Source of the DNA: Pseudomonas sp. Irchel s3b2
Lineage (GTDB): Bacteria > Pseudomonadota > Gammaproteobacteria > Pseudomonadales > Pseudomonadaceae
Assembly: GCF_900187445.1 (NCBI RefSeq)
Contig: NZ_FYEB01000024.1
Span: 1 to 62,888 of the forward strand
Direction of reading: 5' to 3'
Length of the DNA stretch: 62,888 nucleotides
Positions 44,561 through 53,086 of this stretch are shown piece after piece; the stretch's first letter is position 1; each line of letters opens with the position of its first letter. The notes beneath the pieces were generated by a model. That model was not told where the DNA came from. It saw nothing but the letters and a program-made list of their open reading frames with translations, and did not search any database. The position numbers were made by a program, and so were the translations under genes.

Positions 44561-44597
44561 GGCCTGCATTGTGCGACGCACTGTGCAGGCCTTTTTT
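44561..44597. terminator. Bidirectional terminator after the DoxX gene
   Basis: GGCCTGCA (44561-44568) pairs with TGCAGGCC (44584-44591), with inner pairing of GTGCG and CGCAC. A run of A precedes and six T follow, so it can act on both strands. It lies 20 bases after the DoxX stop. Confidence 0.93.
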
Positions 44598-44800
44598 GTT
44601 GGGCGTGATTCTTGACACTGTCCGGTCAGCTTCTCTAGGATGCTGCCCATGCGCCGATTTAAACAGCTACTTGCGGGGCGCCAGGTGACTCATTCAGTTG
44701 CCGATAGAAGCTTGAAACAGGCTTCGAAATACCGCTAAAGCGCTGGTTCGGTGTTGCCTCTCACCTGCCATGCAGACTTCTGAGGCAGAGACACGACACA

Positions 44801-45109
44801 ATGAATGCATTAAGCCCCGTTATACGCCCCGCGCCGATCACGGCACACCTCACCCAACGCAATCCAAAAATCCTGCTTGGTGGTAAACATCAGCCGACGC
44901 TGTTGCGTTACCTCGATGGCTGGCCACGTCGTACCGGTGGGCCTGCTGCCTTCCTGATTCAGTTTGTCGACGACGGCGAGTCACTGGCGCGGTTTGCCAA
45001 CGATAGCTTCGATCTGGCGGTGATTCAGGCGCCCAGCATCGAGGATGCGCCGGAAGTGATCAGGCAGCTGACTCGTGTGGCGCGCCAAGGGCTGATTACC
45101 CGCCGCTGA
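44801..45109 (+). CDS. Conserved hypothetical protein
   Basis: A 102-residue soluble protein beginning MNALSPVIRPAPITAHLTQR. It has no signal peptide or membrane helix. The middle (residues 55-95) reads like a small alpha/beta fold with FANDSFDLAVIQAPSIEDAP. I do not recognise a family. The frame is GC-rich at third positions like true Pseudomonas genes, which supports that it is coding. The ribosome site is not strong. It stands alone, left of the HipBA region. Confidence 0.65.
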   Translation: MNALSPVIRPAPITAHLTQRNPKILLGGKHQPTLLRYLDGWPRRTGGPAAFLIQFVDDGESLARFANDSFDLAVIQAPSIEDAPEVIRQLTRVARQGLITRR

Positions 45110-45127
45110 GGCTCAGAGCGCTGTGGC

Positions 45128-45205
45128 TCAGAGATAGTCGTTCGGCGTCCAGCGCCTGCCGATCAACTCCCGCGCCAGCGGTGAGTCGATGCCGATCAGG
45201 CCTGG
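45128..45205 (-). pseudogene. Short C-terminal gene remnant, Gre-like
   Basis: On the - strand, 24 sense codons reading PGLIGIDSPLARELIGRRWT... end at a stop at 45128, and the frame is closed by a stop just upstream. IDSPLAR resembles the C-terminal motif of Gre factors, such as ISIDSPMARALL in the greB gene at 47087. It has no start codon and looks like the tail of a gene cut away when the HipBA segment arrived. The similarity is short, so the identity is tentative. Confidence 0.35.
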
Positions 45206-45277
45206 CTACCCAACTCATCCGACTTCCCTTCACCGTTTGTTCCCTTGATCAAGCAACTGAAGGTTGGCTTTGCTATT

Positions 45278-45387
45278 GGTCATATATGACCTTTTTATCT
45301 TGTTAATTGGTCGCAGCTGGTCAAATATGACCATTAATATAATAATTTACGTATATTATTGTTTATTCAACTGGTCAGAATTGATCC
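45278..45387 (+). promoter_or_regulatory. Three palindromic operators upstream of hipBA
   Basis: GGTCATATATGACC (45278-45291) is a perfect palindrome. GGTCAAATATGACC (45319-45332) has perfect five-base arms. GGTCAGAATTGATCC (45373-45387) is a weaker third copy. They lie 60-170 bases before hipB in very AT-rich DNA. Cooperative binding by the HipB-like repressor to spaced palindromes is how E. coli hipBA is controlled, so this is the likely autoregulatory region. Confidence 0.8.
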
Positions 45388-45449
45388 TTTGTTTGATGTT
45401 ATTAGTCATAATGGTTCAGTTATAACCAATAGTGTGCTCGGAGAAAGCT

Positions 45450-45746
45450 ATGTCACTTATGCATTTTTTGTACAGCCCGGGGGAAATCGCACGCGAGCTG
45501 GGGAAGAATGCCGAATCGTTGCGCTTGTCCAAGAACCTTTCTCGCAAAACCTTGGCTGAGCAATCCGGAGTGTCTGAGTCCTCCATCAAGCGGTTCGAGC
45601 ACTCAGGCTCGATCACCCTTGAGTCCATGATTCTTCTGGCCACGGCGCTCGATGAGCTAACGCCGGTGATGAGTCTTTTCAAACCCTCGCATCCAGGCTC
45701 AATCGACGAGCTAAAAAATCTTAAGCGTAAACGAGGCACTAAATGA
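45450..45746 (+). CDS. hipB: HipB-like antitoxin, helix-turn-helix
   Basis: The 98-residue protein has an XRE-type helix-turn-helix (about residues 15-70, with LRLSKNLSRKTLAEQSGVSESSIKRFE) and a basic C-terminal tail. As in HipB it should bind the operators upstream and neutralise HipA. The ATG at 45450 has GGAG seven bases before it and is preferred to the GTG at 45432. The stop overlaps the hipA start as ATGA, the usual coupling in this toxin-antitoxin family. It is longer than a minimal HTH because of an N-terminal arm, MSLMHFLYSPGEIARELG. Confidence 0.88.
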   Translation: MSLMHFLYSPGEIARELGKNAESLRLSKNLSRKTLAEQSGVSESSIKRFEHSGSITLESMILLATALDELTPVMSLFKPSHPGSIDELKNLKRKRGTK

Positions 45747-47065
45747 GCCCGCCTATCCGCAGGTTCAAGCCCACCGAATCGCTCACAGTCACCGCCAATG
45801 GCGTAATGGTTGGCGAATTGAGTCGTATCGAGGGGAAAGGCATCTACTTTGTGTACGACAAAGAATGGCTGGCCAAGGGGTTCGACCTTTCTCCCCTGAC
45901 AATGACATTTGATGACAAACCACAACTCGCTCGTGAAGGTCGTTTGTTCAAGGGCCTGCATGGCCCATTTGCAGATTCCTTGCCGGACGGTTGGGGGCTT
46001 CTGCTGATGGATAGATTCTTCGACGCGACCTTTGGAGCAGGCACCTCGCTGACGCTCAGTCCGCTAGATCGGCTGGCCTACATAGGTGATCGAGCCATGG
46101 GAATCTTTGAGTTCCATCCCAAAACAGAAAAGGTCGCCGCCGAGTCGGTGAATCTTGCTCGCCTATTCGAGGCATCTGTCGAGGTACAACAAGGAGACAC
46201 CCCAAAAGTGCTCAAGGGGTTACGCTTGGCGGGTGGTTCCCCCGCTGGTGCTCGCCCCAAAGCAATCGTTGCACTGTCACATGATCTTGAGACTGCGACT
46301 TCAGCTTTTGGCCAGCTTCCACCTGGATACGCTCACTGGCTTGTGAAGTTCAGGGCTCTGAGTGAGCCTTTGGAGACTGGCTGTATCGAGCAAGCGTATG
46401 CAGTGATGGCCAGAAAGGCTGGGGTGAATATGGCGCATACGGAACTGCTAGAGGTGCAGATGCGTCAGGGCGGATTTGAGCGATTCTTCGCAGCCAAACG
46501 TTTCGATCGTGATGGCGATCGCAAGATTCATATGATTACCCTCTCAGCGTTGGTCTACGCAGACTTCCGGGCGCCGACGATGGATTACAGCCAGATACTC
46601 AAGCTGACCAGCGCGCTGACGAAAAACGCTGCCGAGGTTGAGAAAATGGCAAGACTCATGATCTTCAATGCGGTGTTCCACAACTACGACGATCACACCA
46701 AAAATTTTGCGTTTCTGTATCACGAACCTCAGGATAAAAACGGGCAGGGAGTCTGGACGCTGTCCCCAGCATACGACCTTACTTTCTCCGATGGGATGGG
46801 CGAGCACTCCACTGCATTTTCAGGTCATGGTAAACCGACGCGAAAGGTCATCAGAGATCTATGCAAGGATTACAAATACCTCAAGCCTGATGACTACATC
46901 GACCAGACCCTCGCGGCGCTTGATGATTGGGAACGTGTGCTCAGAGCGCTGAAAATCCCCAAGTCTGCGGGGGTTGCGATTCACCGGGTTCTCAGTGATG
47001 CACGGGTGCGCTTCGAGGATAATTCTCCGGCTTTACGATCCTTCCAAGAGCGTTCTGATAGGTAA
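45743..47065 (+). CDS. hipA: HipA-like serine/threonine kinase toxin
   Basis: HipA toxins phosphorylate targets such as glutamyl-tRNA synthetase and slow growth. The 440-residue protein has the N-terminal HipA domain (GELSRIEGKGIYFVYDKEW...), the FADSLPDGWG segment, a Gly-rich LAGGSPAGARPKA loop, the catalytic HNYDDHTKNF motif with Asp316, and SPAYDLT with metal-binding Asp345. All key residues look intact, so it is probably active. DNA here is less GC-rich than the neighbours. The stop lies only 21 bases before greB, so hip transcripts should run into greB. Confidence 0.93.
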   Translation: MSPPIRRFKPTESLTVTANGVMVGELSRIEGKGIYFVYDKEWLAKGFDLSPLTMTFDDKPQLAREGRLFKGLHGPFADSLPDGWGLLLMDRFFDATFGAGTSLTLSPLDRLAYIGDRAMGIFEFHPKTEKVAAESVNLARLFEASVEVQQGDTPKVLKGLRLAGGSPAGARPKAIVALSHDLETATSAFGQLPPGYAHWLVKFRALSEPLETGCIEQAYAVMARKAGVNMAHTELLEVQMRQGGFERFFAAKRFDRDGDRKIHMITLSALVYADFRAPTMDYSQILKLTSALTKNAAEVEKMARLMIFNAVFHNYDDHTKNFAFLYHEPQDKNGQGVWTLSPAYDLTFSDGMGEHSTAFSGHGKPTRKVIRDLCKDYKYLKPDDYIDQTLAALDDWERVLRALKIPKSAGVAIHRVLSDARVRFEDNSPALRSFQERSDR

Positions 47066-47086
47066 ATCATTAATGAGAAATCCATC

Positions 47087-47560
47087 TTGAGTACGAACAT
47101 CATCACAAAGGAAGGTCATGAGGCTCTGAAGCAGGAACTCGACTACCTTTGGCGAGAAAAACGTCCTGACACCACACGCAAGGTCACTTGGGCGGCGTCG
47201 CTCGGCGACCGTAGCGAAAACGCGGATTACCAATACAACAAGAAGCTGCTCCGGGAAATCGATCGGCGTGTTCGGTACCTTCGCAAGCGCCTCGAAGATG
47301 TCCGGGTGGTTGCGTACTCACCTGAGCAGGAAGGCAGGGTCTTTTTCGGGGCTTGGGTCGAGATCGAAAACGAGGCAGGTGAAATCAAGAAATTCAGGGT
47401 AGTGGGGTATGACGAAATCTACGGTCGCAACGATTACATCTCCATCGATTCGCCAATGGCGCGTGCGCTTTTGAAGAAAGAGGTCGGTGATGAGGCCGTT
47501 GTGCAGACTCCGAGCGGAGAAATGTTGTGGTGGATAAACGAGATCAGATACCCGAAATAG
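47087..47560 (+). CDS. greB: Transcription elongation factor GreB
   Basis: GreB rescues backtracked RNA polymerase by stimulating transcript cleavage. The 157-residue protein has the N-terminal coiled coil (about residues 1-75, with acidic tip residues in LGDRSENADYQYNKK near 44) and the C-terminal FKBP-like domain with YISIDSPMARALL. I use a TTG start at 47087; Pseudomonas GreB commonly begins with this STNIIT sequence and no upstream ATG fits. The ribosome site is weak (GAGAA). It follows hipA after 21 bases, so a native promoter may have been displaced by the toxin-antitoxin insertion. Confidence 0.95.
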   Translation: MSTNIITKEGHEALKQELDYLWREKRPDTTRKVTWAASLGDRSENADYQYNKKLLREIDRRVRYLRKRLEDVRVVAYSPEQEGRVFFGAWVEIENEAGEIKKFRVVGYDEIYGRNDYISIDSPMARALLKKEVGDEAVVQTPSGEMLWWINEIRYPK

Positions 47561-47565
47561 TTTTA

Positions 47566-50070
47566 TCAACCCTCGCGCAAGACTGTCAGGGGGCTGGCGT
47601 TCAAGGCGCGGCGAGTGCCGAACACACCGGCACCGCCGATCAATACTGCACCGATCAGTGGCAACACCAACAGCCATGGATGCGGATGCCAGGGCAAGTC
47701 GAAGGCGTAGCGGTAAAGCACCATGCTCACCAGTTCCGAACCCAGTGCCGCCAGCAACCCGCTGACCGCGCCGAGTAAACCGAACTCGATCCGTCGAGCC
47801 CTGACCAGCAACTGCCGCTCGGCACCCAGCGCTCGCAGCAATGCACCTTGGCGAATGCGTTCATCGAGGGTTGCCTGCAAACCGGAGAACAACACCGCCA
47901 TCCCTGCCGCCAGCACAAACAACAGCACGTACTCCACCGCCAGGGTGACCTGAGCGAGGATGCTGCGCAACTGCGCCAGCAAGGCTTCGACTTGCAGAAT
48001 GGTCACTGCCGGAAAGCTGCGGGACAGGTCGACGATCTGCTGATCGTGACCGGCCGCCAGATAGAAACTGGTCAGGTAGGTCGCTGGCAAGTCCTTCAAG
48101 GTGCCGGGCTGGAAGATCATGAAAAAGTTCGGCTGAAAGTTGTCCCAGTTGACCTCCCGCAGACTGGTGACTTTTGCCTCCCGGTTGACTCCGCCGACGG
48201 TAAACACCATGTGATCGCCGAGCTTGAGCTTGAGGCTCTCGGCGACTTGGCCCTCCACCGAAACACCGGGTATTTCATCCGCTGGTTGCTGGTTCCACCA
48301 GTTGCCGGCGGTGAGTTTGTTGCCCGCCGGCAGGTCTGCCGCCCAGGTCAGGCTCAGGTCGCGTTGAATGGCTCGATCACCGGCTGAATCCTTGCTAACG
48401 ATGTCCTGCACCGGTTCGCCATTGATGCTGATCAGTCGTCCTGGCACTACCGGGTACAGCGGCGCCGATTGTGCCGCCAATTCCATCAGGCGATCGGAAA
48501 AGGCTTGTTTGTCCGCCGGCAGAATGTTTAGGGCGAAATAGTTCGGGGCATTTTTAGGCAACTGGTTTTGCCAGGTATCGAGCAACTCGCCGCGCAGCAA
48601 AGCGATCAGCGCCATGGACAGCAGAATCAAACCGAAGGCCAGGGATTGACCCGCCGCCGCCAGTGGATGGCGTAGCAGTTGGCCCAACCCGAGGCGCCAT
48701 GGCAATGCGGCGCGTGCCAGCATTCGGCGCAGGCTCTTCAGTAGCAACAATAACAAGCCACCCAGCACCAGCGCCGCGATCACACCGCCGCCGAGCAGGG
48801 CGAAGGTCAGCAACAGGTCCAGGCTCAAGCGCCACATGATCAGGCCGAGGGCACCCAATGCCGCGCCATAAACAATCCAGGTGCTGGACGGAATCGGCAG
48901 CATGTCACGGCGCAACACGCGCAGCGGTGGCACTCGACCCAAAGCGGCCAGTGGCGGCAGGGCGAAGCCGGCGAGCGCGACCAGCCCTGTGCCGATTCCG
49001 GCGAAGGCCGGGAACAGCCCCCCCGGTGGAACATCGGTCGGCAGTAAGTCACGCAGCAGCGCGAAGAGCCCGAGCTGTGCCAGCCAGCCGAGCAGGGCGC
49101 CGTTGATGCTGGCGAGCAGTCCGAGTACGGTCAGTTGCAGACTGAACAGCACCATGGTTTCCCGACGGGACAGACCCAGGCAGCGCAGCAATGCACTGGC
49201 ATCGAATCGGCGCGTGGCGAAGCGGGTCGCCGACAAGGCCACTGCCACGCCGGACAACAGCACCGCTACCAGACTGGCCATGTTCAAATAGCGTTCAGCC
49301 TTGCCCAAGGCACCGCCGATCTGTCGGTTGCCGTCCCGGGCATCCTGTATGTGTTGGTTGGGCGCCAGTCCGGGTTTGATCAGCTGACGATAGGTTTCCA
49401 GCGCCTGGGCGTTGCCGCGCCAGAGTTCGCGGTAACTGACCCGGCTGCCGGGTTGCACCACGCCGGTCGCCTCAAGGTCGCCAAGGTTGATCAGCACCCG
49501 TGGCGTCAGGCTGTAGAAATTGCCGGCACGATCCGGTTCGTAGGTCAGCACTCGTGCCAGCGTCAGGGTTTTCATGCCGACGTCGATGCTGTCGCCAATC
49601 TTCAAGTCCAATGCGGTCAACAGTCGCGCTTCGACCCAGGCTTCGCCAGGTTTCGGACCACCGCCGGGTTCTTCAGGCGCGAAAGGAGCGGGGGCGCTTT
49701 TCAGTTCGCCGCGCAACGGGTAGACGTCATCGGCGGCTTTGATACTGGACAGTTGAATGCCGTTGTCGGTGGCGATGACGCTGGAAAACTCCACCACTTG
49801 AGCGTGTTCAAGGCCCAGCTCTGTGCCGCTCCTTACCTGTTCCGGTCGCGCCGGTGAGCTGCCTTCGAGCACCAGGTCGGCGCCGAGAAACTCGGTGGCG
49901 CGCAGCAGCATGGCGCTGTTCAGGCGAGCGCCGAAGTAACCGATGGCGGTACTTGCCGCGACGGCCACCAGCAAGGCAAAGAACAACACGCGCAATTCAC
50001 CGGCGCGGGCATCGCGCAGCAATTGACGGATGGCGAGACTGAACAGGCGCAACAGCGGCAAGCGTGCCAT
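47566..50070 (-). CDS. ABC transporter permease of the YbbP/FtsX type
   Basis: The 834-residue membrane protein has an N-terminal helix (LRVLFFALLVAVAASTAIGYF), a large periplasmic domain, and two FtsX-like four-helix permease regions (about residues 260-500 and 720-830). It is the partner of the ATPase encoded just upstream. The start ATG at 50070 overlaps the ATPase stop (TGATG). A TTG one codon earlier is possible. E. coli has the same ybbA-ybbP pair next to tesA; the exporter's cargo is not known with certainty. It converges with greB, with only five bases between stops. Confidence 0.92.
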   Translation of the reverse strand: MARLPLLRLFSLAIRQLLRDARAGELRVLFFALLVAVAASTAIGYFGARLNSAMLLRATEFLGADLVLEGSSPARPEQVRSGTELGLEHAQVVEFSSVIATDNGIQLSSIKAADDVYPLRGELKSAPAPFAPEEPGGGPKPGEAWVEARLLTALDLKIGDSIDVGMKTLTLARVLTYEPDRAGNFYSLTPRVLINLGDLEATGVVQPGSRVSYRELWRGNAQALETYRQLIKPGLAPNQHIQDARDGNRQIGGALGKAERYLNMASLVAVLLSGVAVALSATRFATRRFDASALLRCLGLSRRETMVLFSLQLTVLGLLASINGALLGWLAQLGLFALLRDLLPTDVPPGGLFPAFAGIGTGLVALAGFALPPLAALGRVPPLRVLRRDMLPIPSSTWIVYGAALGALGLIMWRLSLDLLLTFALLGGGVIAALVLGGLLLLLLKSLRRMLARAALPWRLGLGQLLRHPLAAAGQSLAFGLILLSMALIALLRGELLDTWQNQLPKNAPNYFALNILPADKQAFSDRLMELAAQSAPLYPVVPGRLISINGEPVQDIVSKDSAGDRAIQRDLSLTWAADLPAGNKLTAGNWWNQQPADEIPGVSVEGQVAESLKLKLGDHMVFTVGGVNREAKVTSLREVNWDNFQPNFFMIFQPGTLKDLPATYLTSFYLAAGHDQQIVDLSRSFPAVTILQVEALLAQLRSILAQVTLAVEYVLLFVLAAGMAVLFSGLQATLDERIRQGALLRALGAERQLLVRARRIEFGLLGAVSGLLAALGSELVSMVLYRYAFDLPWHPHPWLLVLPLIGAVLIGGAGVFGTRRALNASPLTVLREG

Positions 50071-50753
50071 CAAGGCTCCAGAGGGGCGACCAGCAGGCCG
50101 GCTTCAAGGCGGATCAGGCGCCGGCAGCGATGTGCCAGGCGTTCGTCGTGGGTCACCAGCACCAGGGTCGTGCCGCTTTCCTGGTTGAGTTCGAACAGCA
50201 GATCGCTGATGCGCTCGCCGGTGTGGCTGTCGAGGTTGCCGGTGGGTTCATCGGCGAACAGCACGTCGGGCTCGGCGGCGAACGCCCGGGCAATTGCCAC
50301 GCGCTGCTGTTCGCCACCGGAAAGCTGACGCGGCGAGTGGGTCAGGCGCTGGCCCAGGCCGACCCGTTGCAGCAGTTCGGTGGCGCGCTCACGGGCGTCT
50401 TTGCGGCCATCGAGTTCCAGCGGCAGCATGACGTTTTCCAAAGCGTTGAGACTGTCGAGCAGCTGAAAAGACTGGAAAACAAACCCTACATGCTCGGCGC
50501 GGATGCGCGCGCGCTGATCTTCATCGAGATTGCTCAGGCCTTGCCCGGCGAGGGTGACTTCGCCGCCGCTCGGCAAGTCGAGGCCGGCGAGCAGGCCGAG
50601 GAGGGTGGATTTGCCGGAACCGGAGGCGCCGACGATGGCCAGGCTGTCGCCCTTGTTCAGTTCCAGGCTGAGTTCGTGCAGGATAGTCAGTTCACCTTCC
50701 GCGCTCGGAACCACTTTGCTGAGGTTCTTCGCGGTGAGAATGCTTGCGCCCAT
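50070..50753 (-). CDS. ABC transporter ATPase of the YbbA/LolD type
   Basis: This 227-residue ATPase has Walker A GASGSGKST near residue 41, the Q-loop FVFQSFQLLDSL, the signature LSGGEQQRVAIARA, Walker B DVLFADEPTGNLD and the H-loop THD. It belongs to the LolD/MacB-like group that works with FtsX-type permeases. The ATG at 50753 gives the usual N-terminus; a frame extending to 51167 overlaps tesA and is not real. Its start is 10 bases from the divergent tesA start, so both promoters lie within the opposite coding sequences. Confidence 0.94.
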   Translation of the reverse strand: MGASILTAKNLSKVVPSAEGELTILHELSLELNKGDSLAIVGASGSGKSTLLGLLAGLDLPSGGEVTLAGQGLSNLDEDQRARIRAEHVGFVFQSFQLLDSLNALENVMLPLELDGRKDARERATELLQRVGLGQRLTHSPRQLSGGEQQRVAIARAFAAEPDVLFADEPTGNLDSHTGERISDLLFELNQESGTTLVLVTHDERLAHRCRRLIRLEAGLLVAPLEP

Positions 50754-50763
50754 GGAGAATCCG

Positions 50764-51369
50764 ATGCGTGTGTGGTTTTTGAGTGCTGGCCTGGCCTTGA
50801 TGTGCATGGCCCAGAACGCAGCGGCGGGTACAGTCCTGATCGTTGGCGATAGTATCAGCGCCGGTTTCGGCCTGGATACCCGCTTGGGGTGGGTGTCATT
50901 GCTTGAGCAACGGCTCAAGCGCGAAGGTTTCGACGATAAGGTGGTCAATGCGTCCATCAGCGGCGACACCAGTGCCGGAGGCCGGGCGCGCCTGCCGGCG
51001 CTGCTTGCAGAGCATAAACCGGAGCTGGTTATCCTCGAGTTGGGGGGCAACGATGGGTTGCGGGGAATGCTGCCAACACAATTGCAACAAAATCTTGCGT
51101 CGATGATCGACAGCTCCCGCGCCAGTGGTGCCAAGGTACTGCTGCTGGGCATGCAGTTGCCGCCCAACTACGGCGCGCGTTACACCCAGGCCTTTGCCGA
51201 GGTTTTCACCAAGGTCGCCGATGAGAAAAAGATTCCACTGGTGCCGTTTTTTCTTGACGGTGTAGGCGGTCATCCGGACCTGATGCAAGGCGACGGCCTG
51301 CACCCGGCTGCAGCGGCTCAGGACAAGTTGCTGGAAAATGTCTGGCCGACACTGAAACCGCTGCTTTGA
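50764..51369 (+). CDS. tesA: Acyl-CoA thioesterase I / arylesterase, SGNH family
   Basis: TesA is a periplasmic thioesterase/protease I/lysophospholipase. The 201-residue protein has a signal peptide (about residues 1-21, ending AAAG), the GDSL nucleophile Ser30 in GDSISAG, Gly and Asn of blocks II and III (LELGGNDGLRG), and the Asp177/His180 pair in DGLHP. GGAG lies seven bases before the ATG. The divergent gene pair tesA and ybbA/ybbP is conserved in E. coli as well, which supports the assignment and hints at a functional link. Confidence 0.96.
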   Translation: MRVWFLSAGLALMCMAQNAAAGTVLIVGDSISAGFGLDTRLGWVSLLEQRLKREGFDDKVVNASISGDTSAGGRARLPALLAEHKPELVILELGGNDGLRGMLPTQLQQNLASMIDSSRASGAKVLLLGMQLPPNYGARYTQAFAEVFTKVADEKKIPLVPFFLDGVGGHPDLMQGDGLHPAAAAQDKLLENVWPTLKPLL

Positions 51370-51425
51370 CGCTTTTCTAGCGGCGGTGTTTCGGCTAAGG
51401 TGGCGCCCCCGATTTGGAGCCCCCG

Positions 51426-51719
51426 ATGCCGCGTCCTGCCTGGTCCCTTTTTGCCTACCAACTGATCGAGCCTGACGAACAGCTGGATCTGTTCGCCTGT
51501 CAGGAAGTGCGGGTACATCTGGTGACCCGTCAGCTGGAATTGGGCGGCTCGGCGGACCGAACCTTGTGTGGCAGCCTGTTGCCGGCGCAACCGCGCTGGT
51601 CGAGCGTCGACCGTACAGTGTTCCAGGACCAGCGCCTGTGCTCGCTGTGCCGGGCCATTCTGGAATCGCAAAAGCGCGGCACCTCACCGATATGGCCTGA
51701 GTTGCGGTTCGAGCTTTAG
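51426..51719 (+). CDS. Conserved hypothetical protein
   Basis: A 97-residue protein starting MPRPAWSLFAYQLIEPDEQLDLFACQEVRVHLVTRQLELGG. There is no signal peptide or membrane helix. A C-terminal pair of cysteines in LCSLCRAI could bind metal. GGAG precedes the ATG at 51426, six bases away; a TTG at 51414 is less likely. I do not know a function. It follows tesA on the same strand after 56 bases and may be cotranscribed. A REPIN follows it. Confidence 0.75.
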   Translation: MPRPAWSLFAYQLIEPDEQLDLFACQEVRVHLVTRQLELGGSADRTLCGSLLPAQPRWSSVDRTVFQDQRLCSLCRAILESQKRGTSPIWPELRFEL

Positions 51720-51724
51720 ATCCC

Positions 51725-51859
51725 TGTGGCGAGGGAGCTTGCTCCCGTTGGACTGCGAAGCAGGCCTAGATTCCGATCACCGGGGTTCTAAAGTAAAAAC
51801 GCATCTACCGGTTTCACGACGGCTACGCCGCCGAGCGGGAGCAAGCGCCCTCGCCACAG
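51725..51859. repeat. REP pair (REPIN), GTGGCGAGG type
   Basis: TGTGGCGAGGGAGCTTGCTC, continuing CC, near 51726 is answered by GAGCGGGAGCAAGCGCCCTC, continuing GCCACA, near 51833. The right arm has one change (CGCCC for CTCCC). It matches the element in the kdp operon at 31627-31760. Confidence 0.9.
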
Positions 51860-51991
51860 ACAAGCTCGCCACAGGCAGGCCCCTCACCGCCGATCCCCCC
51901 AACCACAGGTCTTTACGTCTCCCCGAAATAACAGGCAGCGGTGTACAATCCTGTTTTTATACCCTTGTCGATCATGCGAAGGATTTTCCGG

Positions 51992-52963
51992 ATGTTGCCG
52001 CGCTTTCCCGCCGTCACCCGCTGCCTGTCTCTTGCCGCCCTCTGTGTCGCGGGTCCGGTAGCAGCATTGGAGCTACCCCTGCCACCCCCCGGTGAAGACA
52101 TTGTCGGTCAGGTGCAGGTGATCAAGGCCAAGTACGAAGACACCTTCGCCGACCTTGGCACTACCTACGATCTGGGCTATTCGGAAATGGTCGCGGCCAA
52201 CCCGGGCGTTGATCCATGGTTGCCGGGCGCAGGTACCGAAGTGGTGCTGCCGACGCGCTTCATCCTGCCGCCGGGCCCCCGTGAAGGCATCGTCATTAAC
52301 CTGGCGGAATACCGTCTCTACTATTTCCCGAAAGGCCGGAACGTGGTGTACACCTTCCCGCTGGGTATCGGTCGTGAAGGCTGGGGCTCGCCGATTGCCC
52401 ATACCAGCATCATCGCCAAGACGCCGAACCCGACCTGGACCCCTCCAGCGTCGATCAAGGCCGAGCACGCCGCCGATGGCGATCCACTGCCGAATGTGGT
52501 GCCGGCCGGCCCGGACAACCCGCTGGGGCCGTTCAAATTCACGCTGGGCACTCCGGGTTACCTGATCCACGGTTCGAACAAGAAGTTCGGCATCGGCATG
52601 CGCACCAGCCACGGTTGCTTCCGCATGTTCAACAACAACGTGCTGGAAATGGCCAGCATGGTGCCGGTCGGGACGTCGGTTCGGATCATCAACGACCCGT
52701 ACAAGTTCGGCCTCAGCGCCGGCAAGGTTTATCTGGAAGCGCACACGCCGCTGGACGATCTGGGCAACCCTTCGGTGGTCGACAAACACACCGCAGTGAT
52801 CAATGCGATGCTCAAGCGTGAGGACATCACCAACAACTTGCGCATGGACTGGGATGTCGTGCGTGACGTGGTTGCCGCTGAAGATGGTCTGCCGGTGGAA
52901 ATCGCAATACCGAATCCGTCGGCGTCGATGGTATCGAGTGCACCGATCGACCTGCAGCAGTAA
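51992..52963 (+). CDS. L,D-transpeptidase of the ErfK/YbiS type
   Basis: The 323-residue protein has a signal peptide (MLPRFPAVTRCLSLAALCVAGPVAA), a LysM-like N-terminal segment (about residues 38-85), and a YkuD domain (about 95-240) with His193 in HGSNKK and Cys209 in SHGCFRM. These enzymes cross-link peptidoglycan through meso-DAP or attach lipoproteins such as Lpp; OprI, the Lpp-type protein, is encoded next door. I use the ATG at 51992 because AAGGA lies eight bases before it, though the ATG at 51974 is also possible. A terminator follows. Confidence 0.92.
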   Translation: MLPRFPAVTRCLSLAALCVAGPVAALELPLPPPGEDIVGQVQVIKAKYEDTFADLGTTYDLGYSEMVAANPGVDPWLPGAGTEVVLPTRFILPPGPREGIVINLAEYRLYYFPKGRNVVYTFPLGIGREGWGSPIAHTSIIAKTPNPTWTPPASIKAEHAADGDPLPNVVPAGPDNPLGPFKFTLGTPGYLIHGSNKKFGIGMRTSHGCFRMFNNNVLEMASMVPVGTSVRIINDPYKFGLSAGKVYLEAHTPLDDLGNPSVVDKHTAVINAMLKREDITNNLRMDWDVVRDVVAAEDGLPVEIAIPNPSASMVSSAPIDLQQ

Positions 52964-52976
52964 CGCGTTAAAGCAA

Positions 52977-53009
52977 CCCGCCGATGCAAGCCGCGTCGGC
53001 GGGTTTTTT
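52977..53009 (+). terminator. Terminator of the L,D-transpeptidase gene
   Basis: CCCGCCGA (52977-52984) pairs with TCGGCGGG (52996-53003) and six T follow. It reads on the + strand, 14 bases after the stop. Confidence 0.93.
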
Positions 53010-53034
53010 ATGGCCTGCAGAAATGGTGGGCAAT

Positions 53035-53063
53035 AAAAAAGCCGACCCAAAAAATGGGTCGGC
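53035..53063 (-). terminator. Terminator of oprI
   Basis: GCCGACCCA (53041-53049) pairs with TGGGTCGGC (53055-53063), and on the - strand a T run (the A run at 53035-53040) follows. It lies 24 bases after the oprI stop. Confidence 0.93.
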
Positions 53064-53086
53064 TTGATAACAATCCCGAAGGACTA

